Positions 46,690-60,073 are shown, counted from the first letter of the stretch. The stretch is DNA of 64,000 nt from Boletus sp. NGJ (GCA_019096195.1 JAGTXK010000012.1:62001-126000); one strand, 5' to 3'. Program-made: numbers and translations. Notes: generated by a model from the letters alone, not told the origin.

Positions 46690-48421
46690 ATGCCCTATTT
46701 GTCGCCAAAAGCTCTCAAAAACCTGAAAAAGTATGCCTACAAGGCTGTAGACGAGTATGTTTACTACCCAAAGTCCACACCAGCCACAGTTCTGATCACT
46801 CTACAGGTCTCTTGTGTCCCGATATGTCCTTGCCCCCTACTGGAATTGGTTCATCACTCTTTGGCCGCTGACGATCGCGCCGAACACAGTACGCTCCTAA
46901 ATCAGCACTTCAGCACCGGTGGAAATGATATGCAGCACAGATAACTCTCCTTGGGCTCCTTATAGTCATGCTTAACTTCCTTTCACTGTTAATCTATGAC
47001 CCACTGTATTATACCGACAAGGATGGGCCAGCTGGTCTTCCGCAATGGATATATTTCACGTGCGCTTTCTCACCTATCCTTGCGTTCCGATTTGCTGATC
47101 TAATGACGTAGGTGGGCCCTTGGTCTCTTCATGTACCAGACCTTCGACTCTGTGGATGGGTGAGGCGTTTTCTCATGATGAATGTACCCTCTGATGATGC
47201 CTTGGGATTGAAGTAAGCAAGCCCGTCGCACGGGCATGGCTGGTCCACTCGGTGAATTGTTTGATCATGGTATGCATCAACGTTCACTCAGAATTCCGCA
47301 AATTGATCCCGGTTGACTAGGTTGTGATGCCCTCAACACCACGGTAATGCAATATTCCTTGCACTTGCGATACAAATTTTCATGCCTCTTATAGCTGGAA
47401 GTTATTTTGGCCGCCAGAGCTCTCAATCTAGGTCGTTCGTGGTGGACCGTCGCATCCCAGGTCGCCACCCTTGCCAACTTTTACCTAACCACATGGGAAG
47501 AGCACCATACAGGTGTATTGTATCTTGGAGCATTTTCCGGACCCGTTGAAGGTATTCTTATGATCGTATTCATCTACATCATCTCCGGAACCTTTGGTGT
47601 GCGCTCTGCTTGTTGGATATTTCTCCGGACTCATAGCCGTATAGGACCTTCGTTCTGGGACCAACGTTTCCTCACCTTCATCCACCTGAACCACATACCA
47701 CAAGTCGTCGACTTTTTCCCTGACATTGGTCTCAACGAGGCTTTCATGGTATTTGCTGCCTTCGGTCTGGCTTTCAATATTGTGTGCAGGTATTATTACG
47801 CTTTTTGAATATATAGAAAGCTACTGATGTGTTGTAAGCTACCGAAATGTTTACAAGGCGATGCGAGCCACGGGCAAGTCCACTTTCAAGCCATTGGCTT
47901 TCCTTCTTCCCTTCGTGATATCGGCAGTGCTTCAGGTTCTATGGTTACTTCACCCATCATTTTACCATTCGAACATCGTGTATTCGCCACTTTTCCTTCC
48001 ATTCATGTGTGCTTGGGGTTTACAGTTTGCGCACCATGTTGGACGGATGATATTGAGCCATGTAACAAAAACACCCTTCCCGTGGTGGAACTCTATGTGG
48101 ATATGGAATGCTATCGGCGTTATCGATGTCCATCTACCTGACATACTTCACCAGTATGCTGTCTTTTGGCTTAGTGCTCTATATCTCTCACGTTCTTTTA
48201 GATCACCTATTATCCAGTCGACACCGAAACGCACCGCGGTGTACGTTTACCTGACGCTCGCAGTATCGTTCTTCACGTACGCCTACTTCTGCACCCTCGT
48301 GATCAAGGAAATCACGGAGTACCTCGGCATTGCATGCTTCACGGTGCGCAAGAAGGATGCGGAGGGAAAATGGCGTGATACCCGCGATATCCCACAAGAT
48401 GGATTTTCCAAGCGCTTGTGA
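46690..48421 (+). CDS. CDP-alcohol phosphotransferase (choline/ethanolamine phosphotransferase)
   Basis: The last step of the Kennedy pathway: transfer of phosphocholine or phosphoethanolamine from the CDP-alcohol to diacylglycerol in the ER membrane. ATG at 46690 (MPYLSPKALKNLKKYAYKAV). The class signature DG-X2-AR-X8-G-X3-D-X3-D is complete: VDGKQARRTGMAGPLGELFD then HGCD, assembled across two introns near 47160-47330. About ten hydrophobic segments follow (for example LAFLLPFVISAVLQVLWLL; TAVYVYLTLAVSFFTYAYFC). The C-terminal Lys-rich end reads DIPQDGFSKRL. Sequence alone does not decide between Cpt1 and Ept1 specificity. No lesion was seen. The CACGTG pair upstream fits control of a lipid gene. 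Confidence 0.92.
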
Positions 48422-49079
48422 ATCGTTGCATGTCATTACGAGGTAGATTCACGTCACGATTTGTCCCATGATGATACCATAGGTCATCAAAGTATACCAT
48501 GTTTTCAGATGCTGGTCTGAGGTCGTACCATCGGTGTCGGATGCACGAGGCAGCAAGGATAGAGGGAATTTGAGAATTTACCAGAAGTCGCACCGAGGTC
48601 GTTATAACGTGTAATTGACGATTCAGAAAAGGTGTCGTGAATCCTGGTGACTATATCAGACAACTTGTATCGATAACGTGGTTGCGTTTCTCTCGCATGA
48701 CGAGCTCCGATTTTGTTTGTTCAACAGCGATGTCGACCCGAGTCGTTGGCTTGCGGACTCTCTGGTGAACCGATTTGTAAAGATTTTGTCGTGCTTGACA
48801 GATTGTTCGCCCTGACATACACCACAAGTATCAAGTTACAATCAGCAGACAGACAACACGCCCGGCACAGTCAGGCACATCGCTCGGCGGGATTGGGAAC
48901 GATCCTACCGCGATGAATCGATTCGTGGTATTGTGCGAACCGATTCGATTTCGAGGTAGCGATACCTCAACCCAGCGATGCATCCCACTGGCAGAAAGTC
49001 TTTAAGAGTCATACTCAATGCAACTTTATGGTATACGAGAAAAGAGTACAAGCATTACCGCACGTCCCTACATCGATGT
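48422..49079. other. Convergent intergenic region, no gene supported
   Basis: It lies between the stops of the phosphotransferase (+) and histidyl-tRNA synthetase (-). No recognisable feature. Confidence 0.5.
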
Positions 49080-51388
49080 CTAAATGAGTCTACCACTCGA
49101 CCAATTGAGGTACGTCGACGTCTGTTTGATCCAGTCGACGAGCTCCTCCCGCTTTATCGTCGTACCCTGATCCGTCGCCTGCACTTTGACCTTCTTCCCG
49201 TCGACAAACTCCCACTTTTGTTCCTTCACGATGACCAACCCTTGCTTCAGCTCGTCACCGCCCAGCAGAATATCAAATGGCACCTCGTCCTTTTCCGCCG
49301 CCGCGAATTGCGCCGGCAATTTCGGTTTCCGCTTTGCCAGGAAGTCCGTCTGAAAAAATCGATATCAGTCACCCATTCATTGGCCACACGCCCATCCGAA
49401 ATGGAAACGGAATTTAGCCACTCACCTTGACTCCAGCCTCTCTCAGCTCCTGAACTAGCTTGATCCGCTCCTCTAACAGCCCATCGCCCACAGAAATAAC
49501 ATACGCCATTGTCTCCTTACTCCGCATGCCGTTCTCTACCCACTTGGGCCATACTAGGGCGAATACCCGATCCAATCCGATGCTGACACCGATACACGGA
49601 CATTGGGCACCCTTCTTTCCCTCCCCCGCTGCTGCAGACGTAAATGAGCCCACGAGGTTGTCGTACCGTCCGCCGGCGGCGATGGACCCGACGCCTACTT
49701 GGGATTCATCTACTTCTTCCTCCTCTGCATCTTCGGCTTTTGTTTTTTTGGTCTTCTTTTTGTGCACCGCTGGTGCAGGCGTGGGTAATATTTCGGATGG
49801 CGTCGATGTAGGACCGTTGGGGGAGAAGCCGGGAGGTGCTGAGGCTGCCACGGTAGCCTCGTATATGATTCCAGTATAGTAATCAAGACCGCGTGCCAAT
49901 GACATTTCGAAAGAAATCTGTCGAGGTGTGAGAATGATGTACGATCGGGATGCTAGACACGACACACTTTGTCGAGAACTTTGTACGCGCCGAGGAGCGT
50001 GAACAAGAGTTCCATCTCGAGGATGCCGTCTTTTGCATTGGGATTGGACATTAATATTTCATCGACTTTGAGTTGGTCTAGTAGAGATGGTCCCCCTGTT
50101 TGGTTGCTCGTTGTCACTCTGAAAGTCGATAGAGTTCTTGGTAAATGCTGACCTTTAAGTTTGACATACTCTCCAATCTTGTCCGCGACTTCGGGGCTCA
50201 ACCCTTTCTCATCTGTCATTTCCTTCTTCACATCCGCCCAAGGTAGCTAGCAACTCAAAAGTTGAGTAAATCAACGTAGAATACTTCCTCATGCAGAGGC
50301 GTACCTTGTCAAGTTTGTCAACAGCAGAGGAGATCATCCGTATCTTCTCCGGTGGCACACCACACGTCTCGAAAATCCCATCTAGTATTTTACGATTATT
50401 AATCTGTCGTGCATCATGTTCAATATAGCACGCAATCACTAAATCCAACATCTCACCTTGACTGTGAACTCGCCCACGTCCAAGCGCGTCAGAATCGTGC
50501 AAAGCAAACTAACGATCTCTGCATCAGGAATCATCGGATCCCACACGCCGACGATATCCAAATCCTAGTGCGACGGGTCAGTGCCTCGAGCGATTGTGTA
50601 GCGGCACAAAACAAGAAGCAAACGCACCGCCTGCATAAACTCTCTCATCCGTCCCTTGGACATGACAGGGTTATCCCTCCGATAGACCTTTCCCAGCTGC
50701 CAGATTTTGCCTTGTGTCGACGCACCAGACATGGCTACGTATCGTGCGAGCGGGACGGTGTGATCGTACCTCAGCGCGAGCTGTTCGCCTCCTTGGTCCA
50801 TCAGATCGAAGATGAGCTTCGAGTCCTCGCCGTACTTGTCTGTCAACACGTCCTTGCGCTCAAATACGGGCGTGTCGAGACAACTCCCTCCATACGACGT
50901 GAATACATCCTTGACGATTCGTTCGATGTGCTCCCGACAAAACATCTCGGCGGGCCCGTAATCCCGCGTACCCTAGAACAACAAAAAAAAGGAGAACGGG
51001 GCGGCAAAAAGCCATGTTTCAATAAAGCCCATCTTGAAATCGATCACCTACGAAAGCTCAAACGCTGGCTCACCTTGGCGGTCTTGAGCAACAGCCGGTC
51101 CCTTTTCTTCCCATCTTTGCTGTCGCTCGTCCCAGCAGTAGCGCTCGTCTCCGCTTTCCCGATTGCTCCGAGCGTTTTCTTGAGTTCGCCGAGTTTCTTT
51201 TTGGCAGCGTCGAGGGCGGTTGGGTTTGTGTTTTGTAGTCTGAGCTCGTTGACGAGCACTGTTTGTTGTGTGATCTCTGTGGCGAGCGATTCAGCGGTAG
51301 ACATTACGCGTGTGCAGTGGAGAATGGAGACAGAACGAGTCAGCGATCGATAAAGGCACGTCCGGAACAGTGCACGAGCAGGGAACAT
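49080..51388 (-). CDS. HTS1: Histidyl-tRNA synthetase, probably dual cytosolic/mitochondrial
   Basis: A class II aminoacyl-tRNA synthetase that charges tRNA-His. The upstream Met at 51388 ([20 protein letters not shown]) gives an Arg/Ser-rich leader without acidic residues, typical of mitochondrial import. The internal Met at 51304 (MSTAESLA) would start the cytosolic form, as in yeast HTS1. A further Met in frame lies at 51403. Domains in order: a WHEP-like helical hairpin (51250-51120); catalytic motif 1; motif 2 region ([27 protein letters not shown]); the His-specific RGLDYYTG near 49890; [10 protein letters not shown] (motif 3) near 49580; and the anticodon-binding domain to TAG at 49080. 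A Lys/Glu-rich insert ([16 protein letters not shown]) interrupts the catalytic domain after motif HisA. About eight exons. Confidence 0.95.
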
Positions 51389-51454
51389 GCTATATCTATA
51401 CATTAGTTGCGAATTAGAGCTGACTCGATATTCAGGACCCTGGTCACCCCATAA

Positions 51455-52840
51455 CTAATATAACTTGCTAGTAGTACCAGTAGTAAAGTACATCCCCCAG
51501 TTATCGAAATACCACTCGAATGCTGCCCGTGCATCCCCGAGCAGCGTGAACAGCAACGCTCGTTCCGTCTCGGAAAGTAAATTGTCCTCGCCCTCCTCAT
51601 CTACGGTCAACCGGGACAACGACATATCACCAACGCTCATCAGCTGCTCGATGACCTTATCCATCCACTTCTTCCACACCCCACGAGTAGAATTGACGTG
51701 TGGGAGACATGTGTGCAGGATGGTGAGACGACGGTCTTGTCCCTCTTGCGCAGAGGAGTCCGTGACGTCGTGAAAGAGCAAGAGACACACCAAGACCGCC
51801 ATCGTCGTCCTCGTCCCAACACAGAACCGATACATCTGTGGACTCCCAAGCGTCTGAAAGAAGAGCTTGGCTTGGATTTTCTCCGTGTCGAACGAGGAGA
51901 TGTAGTAATTATACGTCCACGATACGAGGAGGGAGACGACGAACATGATCTGGCCAAACAAGGTTCCCTGAGGGATGAGAAGAAGTTGGAGGATGAACTG
52001 GGTGGTAAACAGGAAGAGGCACACGGCGCCTATGGCAGAGTAGCTACGGCGGAGACCGCGGCGAAATCTGCTTTTCGTCTCCAAGTCGGTGTCCAGATCG
52101 AAACGTGCTCTCGTGATGGCGTTGACACCCCCTTCTTCGCCTTTTATCACGACCACGCTGTCCTCTGCGAGTAGTAATCCAGGCGGAGGATCCGTCGCTG
52201 GATTTTCAATGGGTTTCTTGATTACAAGTCTTCCTCTGCCTATAACTAAAGTGGCCAAGCCACTGGAGACCATCCCAAGCAAGATCATGGAGAAGCTGTA
52301 CCAGTCGTAGACCAGCACGCAGATGACGCAGGTTGCGACGCTGACCATCATCGGGATGAGCCCACCTAGGGCATGTGTAAGGGGTAGTTGTTTAACGGGG
52401 GCATTGTAGTCGACGGTGTTCATGACAAGGTATCCAACGTCGATCGGATTCGCCAACCTCCCTGGAACTATCACTTCCTTCATCTCCTGGCACCACTTCA
52501 CGGTGAGATGTGCCAGATGCCCCGTGTGCATCGTAGTCCCAGACAAGGCTGCGATATACTTGGGTCCTGCTTGGCCATCGAGCCCAAGGCCCGACATGAC
52601 AGGTAGCGGTCGTCTTGGTGAATAGAGTCCATCCCAGGCTCGTGGAGACGCCATCCGTGCAAAACTTGCAGCGAACGAGAAAGTCCCCGGGCAGTTATAC
52701 CATCCGAGCCACCGCCTGCCCTTGCAAAGGTGAATGCTACCCATGGCAGAGATGGCTTCTTGGCCCCCAAAGAAGCTGGCTATTCCGGACAAGTTGAGAG
52801 TGAACCTTGAACCCGCAAAGGGTGCACCAATAGGGGGCAT
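51455..52840 (-). CDS. Multi-pass membrane protein, paralogue of the gene at 42759
   Basis: A single-exon protein of 461 residues. It shares with the plus-strand paralogue the FFGGQEAISAMGSIHLCKGR block, ALSGTTMHTGHLAHL, twin helices (GGLIPMMVSVATCVICVLVY; FSMILLGMVSSGLATLVIGR), VVVIKGEEGGVNAI and the second helix set (QFILQLLLIPQGTLFGQIMF; TTMAVLVCLLLFHDV). Where the paralogue has 54-nt repeats, this copy has a short basic linker (KSRFRRGLRRSY). It is probably the ancestral form of the region. Function unknown. It starts 1.07 kb from, and divergent to, the RRM gene, and its 3' end lies close to the histidyl-tRNA synthetase start. Confidence 0.85.
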   Translation of the reverse strand: MPPIGAPFAGSRFTLNLSGIASFFGGQEAISAMGSIHLCKGRRWLGWYNCPGTFSFAASFARMASPRAWDGLYSPRRPLPVMSGLGLDGQAGPKYIAALSGTTMHTGHLAHLTVKWCQEMKEVIVPGRLANPIDVGYLVMNTVDYNAPVKQLPLTHALGGLIPMMVSVATCVICVLVYDWYSFSMILLGMVSSGLATLVIGRGRLVIKKPIENPATDPPPGLLLAEDSVVVIKGEEGGVNAITRARFDLDTDLETKSRFRRGLRRSYSAIGAVCLFLFTTQFILQLLLIPQGTLFGQIMFVVSLLVSWTYNYYISSFDTEKIQAKLFFQTLGSPQMYRFCVGTRTTMAVLVCLLLFHDVTDSSAQEGQDRRLTILHTCLPHVNSTRGVWKKWMDKVIEQLMSVGDMSLSRLTVDEEGEDNLLSETERALLFTLLGDARAAFEWYFDNWGMYFTTGTTSKLY

Positions 52841-53913
52841 CGGTTAGTGAAAGGATACTGTGACACATTGTCCTCTCCTTTAGCCCGTAACTTATAAGTA
52901 CTCGAACGCCTCGGGGCCGTGAAAAATCTAGAGAACCCGATTTAGGTAATCTCGGTGCTCGGAGCCTGCATGGCCTCCACCCGACTCGACTCACCCTGGA
53001 TGCCACATCACGGCAGTCTTCGTGGAAAAGGAAATAACGGGTGGTATATTCAGAGCAAGACTTGGCGTCCCCAGCTTGGCCCGAGGGCTGTAGACTCGGA
53101 AATCATCCACTGTAGAACGACCAAGCGACTATATCCGTACTGTGAGACAGAATGTCAACCAGAGTGGGCTTGTTTCCAGTCGAGTTGATGCCAAGCACGA
53201 ATCATCTTTGCTCTCTCGATGCGTCCCCCACCCGTTTCTCACGACCGACAGCTTGAATTGCCGGGTGGCTACCACACACGCAATATCTCTTGAGCGAGAT
53301 TGGCCCGATGGGTTCTGGGAACCGTTTACTTTAAGACGCGGATAACAGATGGTCTATCTGGTCGACGACTACAGGATCAGAATCAACACAGCTCAGATCA
53401 GATGAGAAGCAAGTGAATAAATTTAAACTGCAAACACGCACTGGATAGTGTGTGACGATGACTCTACCCGGCTTTCTGAATCTGTTGACATACTACGGAA
53501 GGGGCGGGGATGGTATTAGCGGTTCCTGTCGGGATCTAGTGATGCTTTCATCATGGACCTCTATTCCGGACTTCGTTTCATCTTACGGTTGTCCTCGCTC
53601 ATTATGATCCTGCAGGGAATGTATTCAATGACTGTCAACGAGGGTGAAATCAGAGAATAACCCACGCAAAGACTCGTATTTGGAGATCTGTGGTGGCAAG
53701 GTTGGGCAGGGACGTGAAGAAGACCTTTCCCGGTGCATTCAAATTCGACAGGTACCGCAGTCGGTAGTACTTCAAGCAAGCTCGGACTTGTTGGGCTTTG
53801 ATTTGTGAGTGTGTGTCCGTGTTTTGTCAAGCATGTCTAAGTGTGGAATCCTTTCTTGTGTTTTCCCTTCGCGCTCACCGACGACCACGACGGCAGCAAG
53901 AAAATATTCAACA
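52841..53913. other. Divergent intergenic region
   Basis: About 1.07 kb between two divergent starts. No gene is supported. From about 53800 on, the sequence is also present in the duplicate at 58318, so the duplication includes the 5' leader of the RRM gene. Confidence 0.5.
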
Positions 53914-55331
<1,418 letters not shown>

Positions 55332-55519
55332 GGCCCTACACGGTTGAGTATCGACTTTGGTTTTCATTTCCAGAACCCGTAATTTTTCTTGGCCCGCGCG
55401 TTTGACTCTCTGCCTCCTGTGCTGGCATTCCTGTATGTATTCAATAAGTCGTCTATCGAGCTGAATACAATTAGCTTTGATTTTGATTTTGTGGCATGAG
55501 TGTGGGTGGTACAAGCCAA

Positions 55520-56085
55520 CTAATGTTTGGATACTCTGGACGGTGCTCCAATGCCTAGGTTCGTACTCCCTAGCATTCTCATTTGTTCCAACACTTCACC
55601 AATCTTGGTCACTTCCGCCCACCACTCACTACGCGAACTCTGATCCCGAGGTGTACCCGAAAAACCCGAACCACAACAAGACACGGGCTCAAGGAAGCGA
55701 ACTTGGGGCGCAAGCCACTGCATCCCCTTGGGCATCCCGTGGTTCCTCAGCGTAGATGATGCCGGGGTAGCCTACCTTGGCGAAACCAGTGATGGCGAGT
55801 TGGGAGGACCATTGGTGCATGGAACGGTGTTTCGTGGGGGAGATGAGGTGGTGGGAGGTGAGGAGGGCGTGATAGAGTTGGGGTTGAGAGGGTGGTGGTG
55901 CGGTGGGTGTCGGAGCCGAGCTGGATGTGGAGACAGGAGCGGGATCAGGATCGGGATCGGGGGCCTGCGGTTAGTGGAGGGTGGAAGTGAGGAGGGTTGA
56001 CGAAGCGTTCGCCCGGGGGGAGTGAGGATTAGATGAGATGGAGCTCTTCAAGTTGGTGGAAGAGGTTAGTCTGCCAGGGAAACAT
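55520..56085 (-). pseudogene. Broken duplicate of the RWD-domain gene
   Basis: It matches both ends of the intact gene at 59029-60073. The 5' part keeps MFPWQTNLFHQLEELHL, then a stop follows at once. Most of the RWD domain and the intron are deleted near 55990-56030. The 3' part resumes in the Pro/Ala-rich linker and runs to VRFLEPVSCCGSGF and RVSKH, with a further deletion near 55725 removing part of the VQTFVQNVKG region. It converges on the intact RRM gene, exactly as the intact RWD gene converges on the broken RRM copy. 56086-56473 beyond it holds nothing I can support. Confidence 0.85.
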
Positions 56086-56473
56086 GTCAGACAAGGTAAG
56101 CCCTTTTAAGAAATCCTGGACTCTCGTGATGATGGACCCAAGTTGGAAAGTGTAGACGAGAGGAAAGTACATGTCTAGCAAAAGGTGCAGTGCCTTAAAG
56201 GACACAAAACACGGGGAAAAAAGGGAACATGACGATGCCTGCAAACACCTACTCGATACCGCTCGAAGGTCGCGAGCGTGTCCGACAGTGCAGCGAATCG
56301 TGTCAGGTCGTATGGAACCTAGACGTCAAGGCCGTCACTGCGAGTCAGTTTGCGCAAACAGAGGAAACAAACGAGACTAGACGAACCTAAACGAAAAGTC
56401 CACTAAACCAATGCCTAGACGTCAAGGTCGTGAGTTGTCAGTGCGAAAGATGAGACGGAAGAAAGAGACAAAC

Positions 56474-58132
56474 CTAGCTGAAGACCGGGTAGAGGTTGGC
56501 ATTGGAGAACTTGGCCTTGATGATGAGCCAGAGCCAGAACATCGGCATGGCATAAGTGGTATCCGACGACTCCGTCTTGCCAGACCCGCCAGTAAGGAGG
56601 CTACCGAATTCGCCAGTGCCGGAGGCGATCATCGACCCGGAGTCTTCGCCCTTGGAGAACGCGCCTGAGTCGTTGTTGTATGGGAGGATTGCCCATGCAA
56701 TCGAATCCCGGTGAGTTTGGTTGGCAAAGTATTCGCGCACATAGGAGAAAAATCCAGTGGCACGACCAATCGTGACGCAGAGGCAGTTTTCGCCGTCGTG
56801 GTCCTTCGTATCGGGATGGCGCATGCGATCCTCGGTGAGAATGTCTTGAGGAGGCGTTCGGCTGGGTACTTTGAAGCCGGGCTGCGTGTCCGTGCGAGGA
56901 TACATCTTGTTTACGAACTTGGCAGCCTCGATCTCCGTCCCTGAATATAACAGACGCCTTTAATGAAAAAAAATCAGCACGCACCTGAGTCGACAACGTT
57001 CCCCTTAAAGTTAGGTAAAAACCTGGCTTTATCAGCTTAACGACGCAAACGTCCTTGGTGAAGCCATGCGGTGCGGTACGACAGTGATAGCAGGCGACCA
57101 GACAACATGACCGATCACACGCTGGCTCGGCTTACCGAAGTCCTTCTTCGTCTGCTCGTAGAGCTTCTGAAGCTCGTTGATCGCGTCGGTCGTCTCCTCC
57201 AGCAGCTCCCGGGTCTTCGTCAGCTCCCTCTTCGTCTTCTCAGCGGCAGGGGTATCACCTACCGCCGCCCGCTCCAAGCTCCCGATCGACTCCTCGTGGA
57301 TCTCCGCCGCAATGCCAAGGTTTCCGATCTGGATCTGGACGGACTTGAGGTAGTCGTCCCACGCCTTGGTGCCCATGAGGAGGACTTCCTTGTGAGGCCC
57401 GCTGAGGTTGTAGGTGTAATCGGAATTGTCCTCATCAGCCGGGAAGAGAACGTGGCGGGCCGTAACGCGCAAGCGGTCGTCACCATCCTTGAAGTAGAAG
57501 CCCATAGTGCCCTGGAAGTGGGGCGTCTTCGCGGCAACAATAGGAAGTCCAAGCGCAGTAGTGAGAGGATCAATGACGTGCCTGGTTGCATCCAGGTCCG
57601 AGGCGGGTTCGTAGAGCTCTGCACCAGCTGAGCGCCTGAATACCGATGCCCGGAGTTCGATGTCGACGGCTGTAATGCCCTCGCCCTCGAGAAGTGCGAG
57701 TATGGCGTTGGCTGAGTTGAACGCATCCTCACCGGCGAGGGTATCGGGAAGAATGCCGACCCAGATCACGACGGGACTGATAATAGCAGCGTTTGTTGGT
57801 CCGGGACCGTGCGGAAACGGACGAGGTCGATGGTCGAAAAGCGGACCTGCTGCTTGTCGAGAAGGTCACGAACCTTGGGACGGACATCCTCCCACTTGTC
57901 GCCAAGCTTGTGGTCGTAGACTGGATAGAGGTGCTTCAAGCGACGATACGCCTCTGGTCCCTTGGGCATGACGAAGGGATCCTTCGGCGTGCGGTAGACC
58001 AGCTTGCGAGGGGAACGGGGAGATCCCCGCATAGTAGAAGGTGGCCTCGACCTTGGAGATAACGTTGGGAGGGGAGCCGGAAGAGACGCTCGAGGCGTAT
58101 TCGTCGTCGAGACAGAGGTCGGGGAAGTCCAT
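56474..58132 (-). pseudogene. Decayed chymotrypsin-fold protease-like gene (GDSGS family)
   Basis: This resembles a family common in mushroom genomes. Recognisable pieces are MDFPDLCLDDEYASS near 58132, FYYAGIS, PKGPEAYRRLKHLYPVYDHK, VIWVGILPDTLAGEDAFNSA, the His-site VTARHVLFPADE near 57445, a coiled coil (LLEETTDAINELQKLYEQTK), QRVIGHVVWSPAI, VTIGRATGFFSYVREYF and the Ser-site GEDSGSMI near 56640. The pieces lie in different frames. Changes occur near 58020, 57780, 57070 and 57020 without good introns to explain them, although one true-looking intron (about 56951-56983) remains. In this copy the serine motif reads GEDSGS rather than GDSGG. It was trapped between the two halves of the RRM/RWD duplication. 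Sequencing errors could mimic one shift but hardly all four. Confidence 0.7.
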
Positions 58133-58317
58133 GTCGGTGGGGGGAGAAACAGGTAGCAGTAGTAAAACGTCAAGGAACTTGCTTGTTCTATTAGTCAAAC
58201 ACAATTCGCTGAAAGAGTCGACGGATAGAGTTTATTGCAGCACGAAGAAGATCGACCAAGTCAGACGAGAGGGAGCAAAGTCAAGAGGAACTAGAGTCCC
58301 CTAATCTCACTTCCTAC

Positions 58318-58990
58318 TAAAAGATTTGTGAGTGTGTCCGTGTTTCGTCAAGCAAATCTAAGTGTGGGATCTTTGTGTTTTCCCTTCAATGCGCTCACCA
58401 ACGACCACGACGACAGCAAGAAAATATTCAATGTACAATGGATGACGGTACGTCTTCAGCATTAGCCCCGACGACGACGACGATTTCTGCATTCGATATT
58501 TTCTGCGGCAACAACCCACCTCAGTAGTACGTACTAGTGGTCTCCCACCGCGCTTCAGCACTTCCGATTGAAACGACGTTGGGGATTCAGTATCTCTCCT
58601 TCTTTTTCTCTTTGCTGGTGGTCAGCTCAAGGCTGGCGTCTCTGATACCACACACTAGCTTTTTTCCCCGTTCAACTTTGATACAAAACAAAAATTACTC
58701 AGCGGTCGCGAGGGAGGGGTCTCAACTCAGGAAACAATCTCCACGTCTCGGGTCTGAGCGCTTGAGCCATAAAGTCGACACGCGGGACCTCGAGCAGGTC
58801 TTTGCTAAGATTGGTCGCCTACGGCTATATTTCGTTCGCGTTATTTCTTCGGCCCGCGTCTCCGGCGTGACGACAAGTCAAAAAGGCGCCCGTCATGTAT
58901 GATCCTCACACTCGCGAGTCTCGTGGGTTGCTGGCATTCCTGTATGTATTCAATAAGTCGTCTATCGAGCTGAATACAATTGGCTTTGAT
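58318..58990 (+). pseudogene. Broken duplicate of the RRM/SR gene
   Basis: It aligns with 53800-55500. The 5' leader, exon 1 (MDD, ATG at about 58439) and part of intron 1 are present. Exon 2, with the RS region, is deleted. Exon 3 is recognisable (VDTRDLEQVFAKIG) but carries an insertion just before it. Exon 4 starts ([11 protein letters not shown]) and then jumps directly to the 3' untranslated region near 58930, so RNP1 and the C-terminus are lost. The 3' flank (58930-59040) stays very similar to 55410-55550. Confidence 0.85.
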
Positions 58991-59028
58991 TATGATTTTG
59001 TGGCATGAGTGTGGGTGGTACAAGCCAA

Positions 59029-60073
59029 TTAATGTTTGGATACTCTGGACGACGTTCCAATACCTAGGTTCGTAACGAGTATTTCCCTCCCTCGCATCCT
59101 CATTTGTTCCAACACTTCACCAATCTTGGTCACTTCCACCCACCGCTCACCACGCGAACTCTGATCCCGAGGTGTAACCGAAAAACCCGAACCACAACAA
59201 GACACGGGCTCAAGGAAGCGAACTCGAAGCGCAAGCCACTGCATCCCCTTGACGTTCTGGACGAACGTCTGGACGGCATCCCGTGGGCCCTCAGCGTAGA
59301 TGATGCCGGGGTAGCCTACCTTGGCGAAACCAGTGATGGCGAGTTGGGAGGACCATTGGTGCATGGAACGGCGTTTCGTGGGGGAGATGAGGTGGTGGGA
59401 GGTGAGGAGGGCGTGATAGAGTTGGGGTTGAGAGGGTGGTGGTGCGGTGGGTGTCGGAGCTGAGCTGGACGTGGGGGCAGGAGCGGGATCAGGATCAGGA
59501 TCAGGGTCGGGGGCCAGCGGTTGGTGGAGGGTGGAAATAAGGAGGGTTAATAGTTCGTACACGGGGAACCTAGCATGATTGTCACAATATCACCACTGTC
59601 GCACAAGTAACAAAAGGAAAGAAAAAAGGAAAGCAAAAAGACAATGATTTCGATTTCCATGACACTTACGCACAGGCGTCGTCGATCTCGGCGGACCGAG
59701 CACGAATCTCGGTTTGCCATCGTTCTTGAGCGTCACGGGAGACATGGTCGCCTTTGACGCTTACCGACGCGGCTGCATTGGCTGATGAGTCGGGGTCGGT
59801 GATGTTGGTACACGGCGGTAACTCGACCTCGAAAGAAATGTGAGCGGCGACGACATATATCTGAAAGTGTGCCTGACAAGGCGGATGTGTGAGCGAGGCG
59901 AGCACAGCGTCGTCAAGTCCACCAGCGTCCATAAAGGCGTCGAGGAGGGAGGACCATATGGTAAGGTCTTCTGGGGGGGAGACAAAGACGAAGTGTTCGC
60001 CCGGGAGGAGTGAGGATTGGATGAGATGGAGCTCTTCGAGTTGGTGGAAGAGGTTAGTCTGCCAGGGAAACAT
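59029..60073 (-). CDS. RWD-domain protein with DUF1115/Prp3-C-like end (RWDD2-like)
   Basis: A 314-residue protein from two exons, 60073-59670 and 59569-59029. The start is MFPWQTNLFHQLEELHLIQS, and the N-terminal domain has an RWD-like layout (FEVELPPCTNI). A Pro/Ala/Asp-Pro-rich linker (about 59450-59530) precedes the C-terminal domain with LYHALLTSHHLISPTKRRSM, FAKVGYPGIIYAEG, MQWLALRVRFLEPV and a final hydrophobic-acidic helix (EVTKIGEVLEQMRMRG). This pairing of RWD and DUF1115 is that of the RWDD2 family; the molecular role is not established. No lesion was seen. It converges on the broken RRM copy. Its own broken duplicate is at 55520-56085. Confidence 0.85.
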
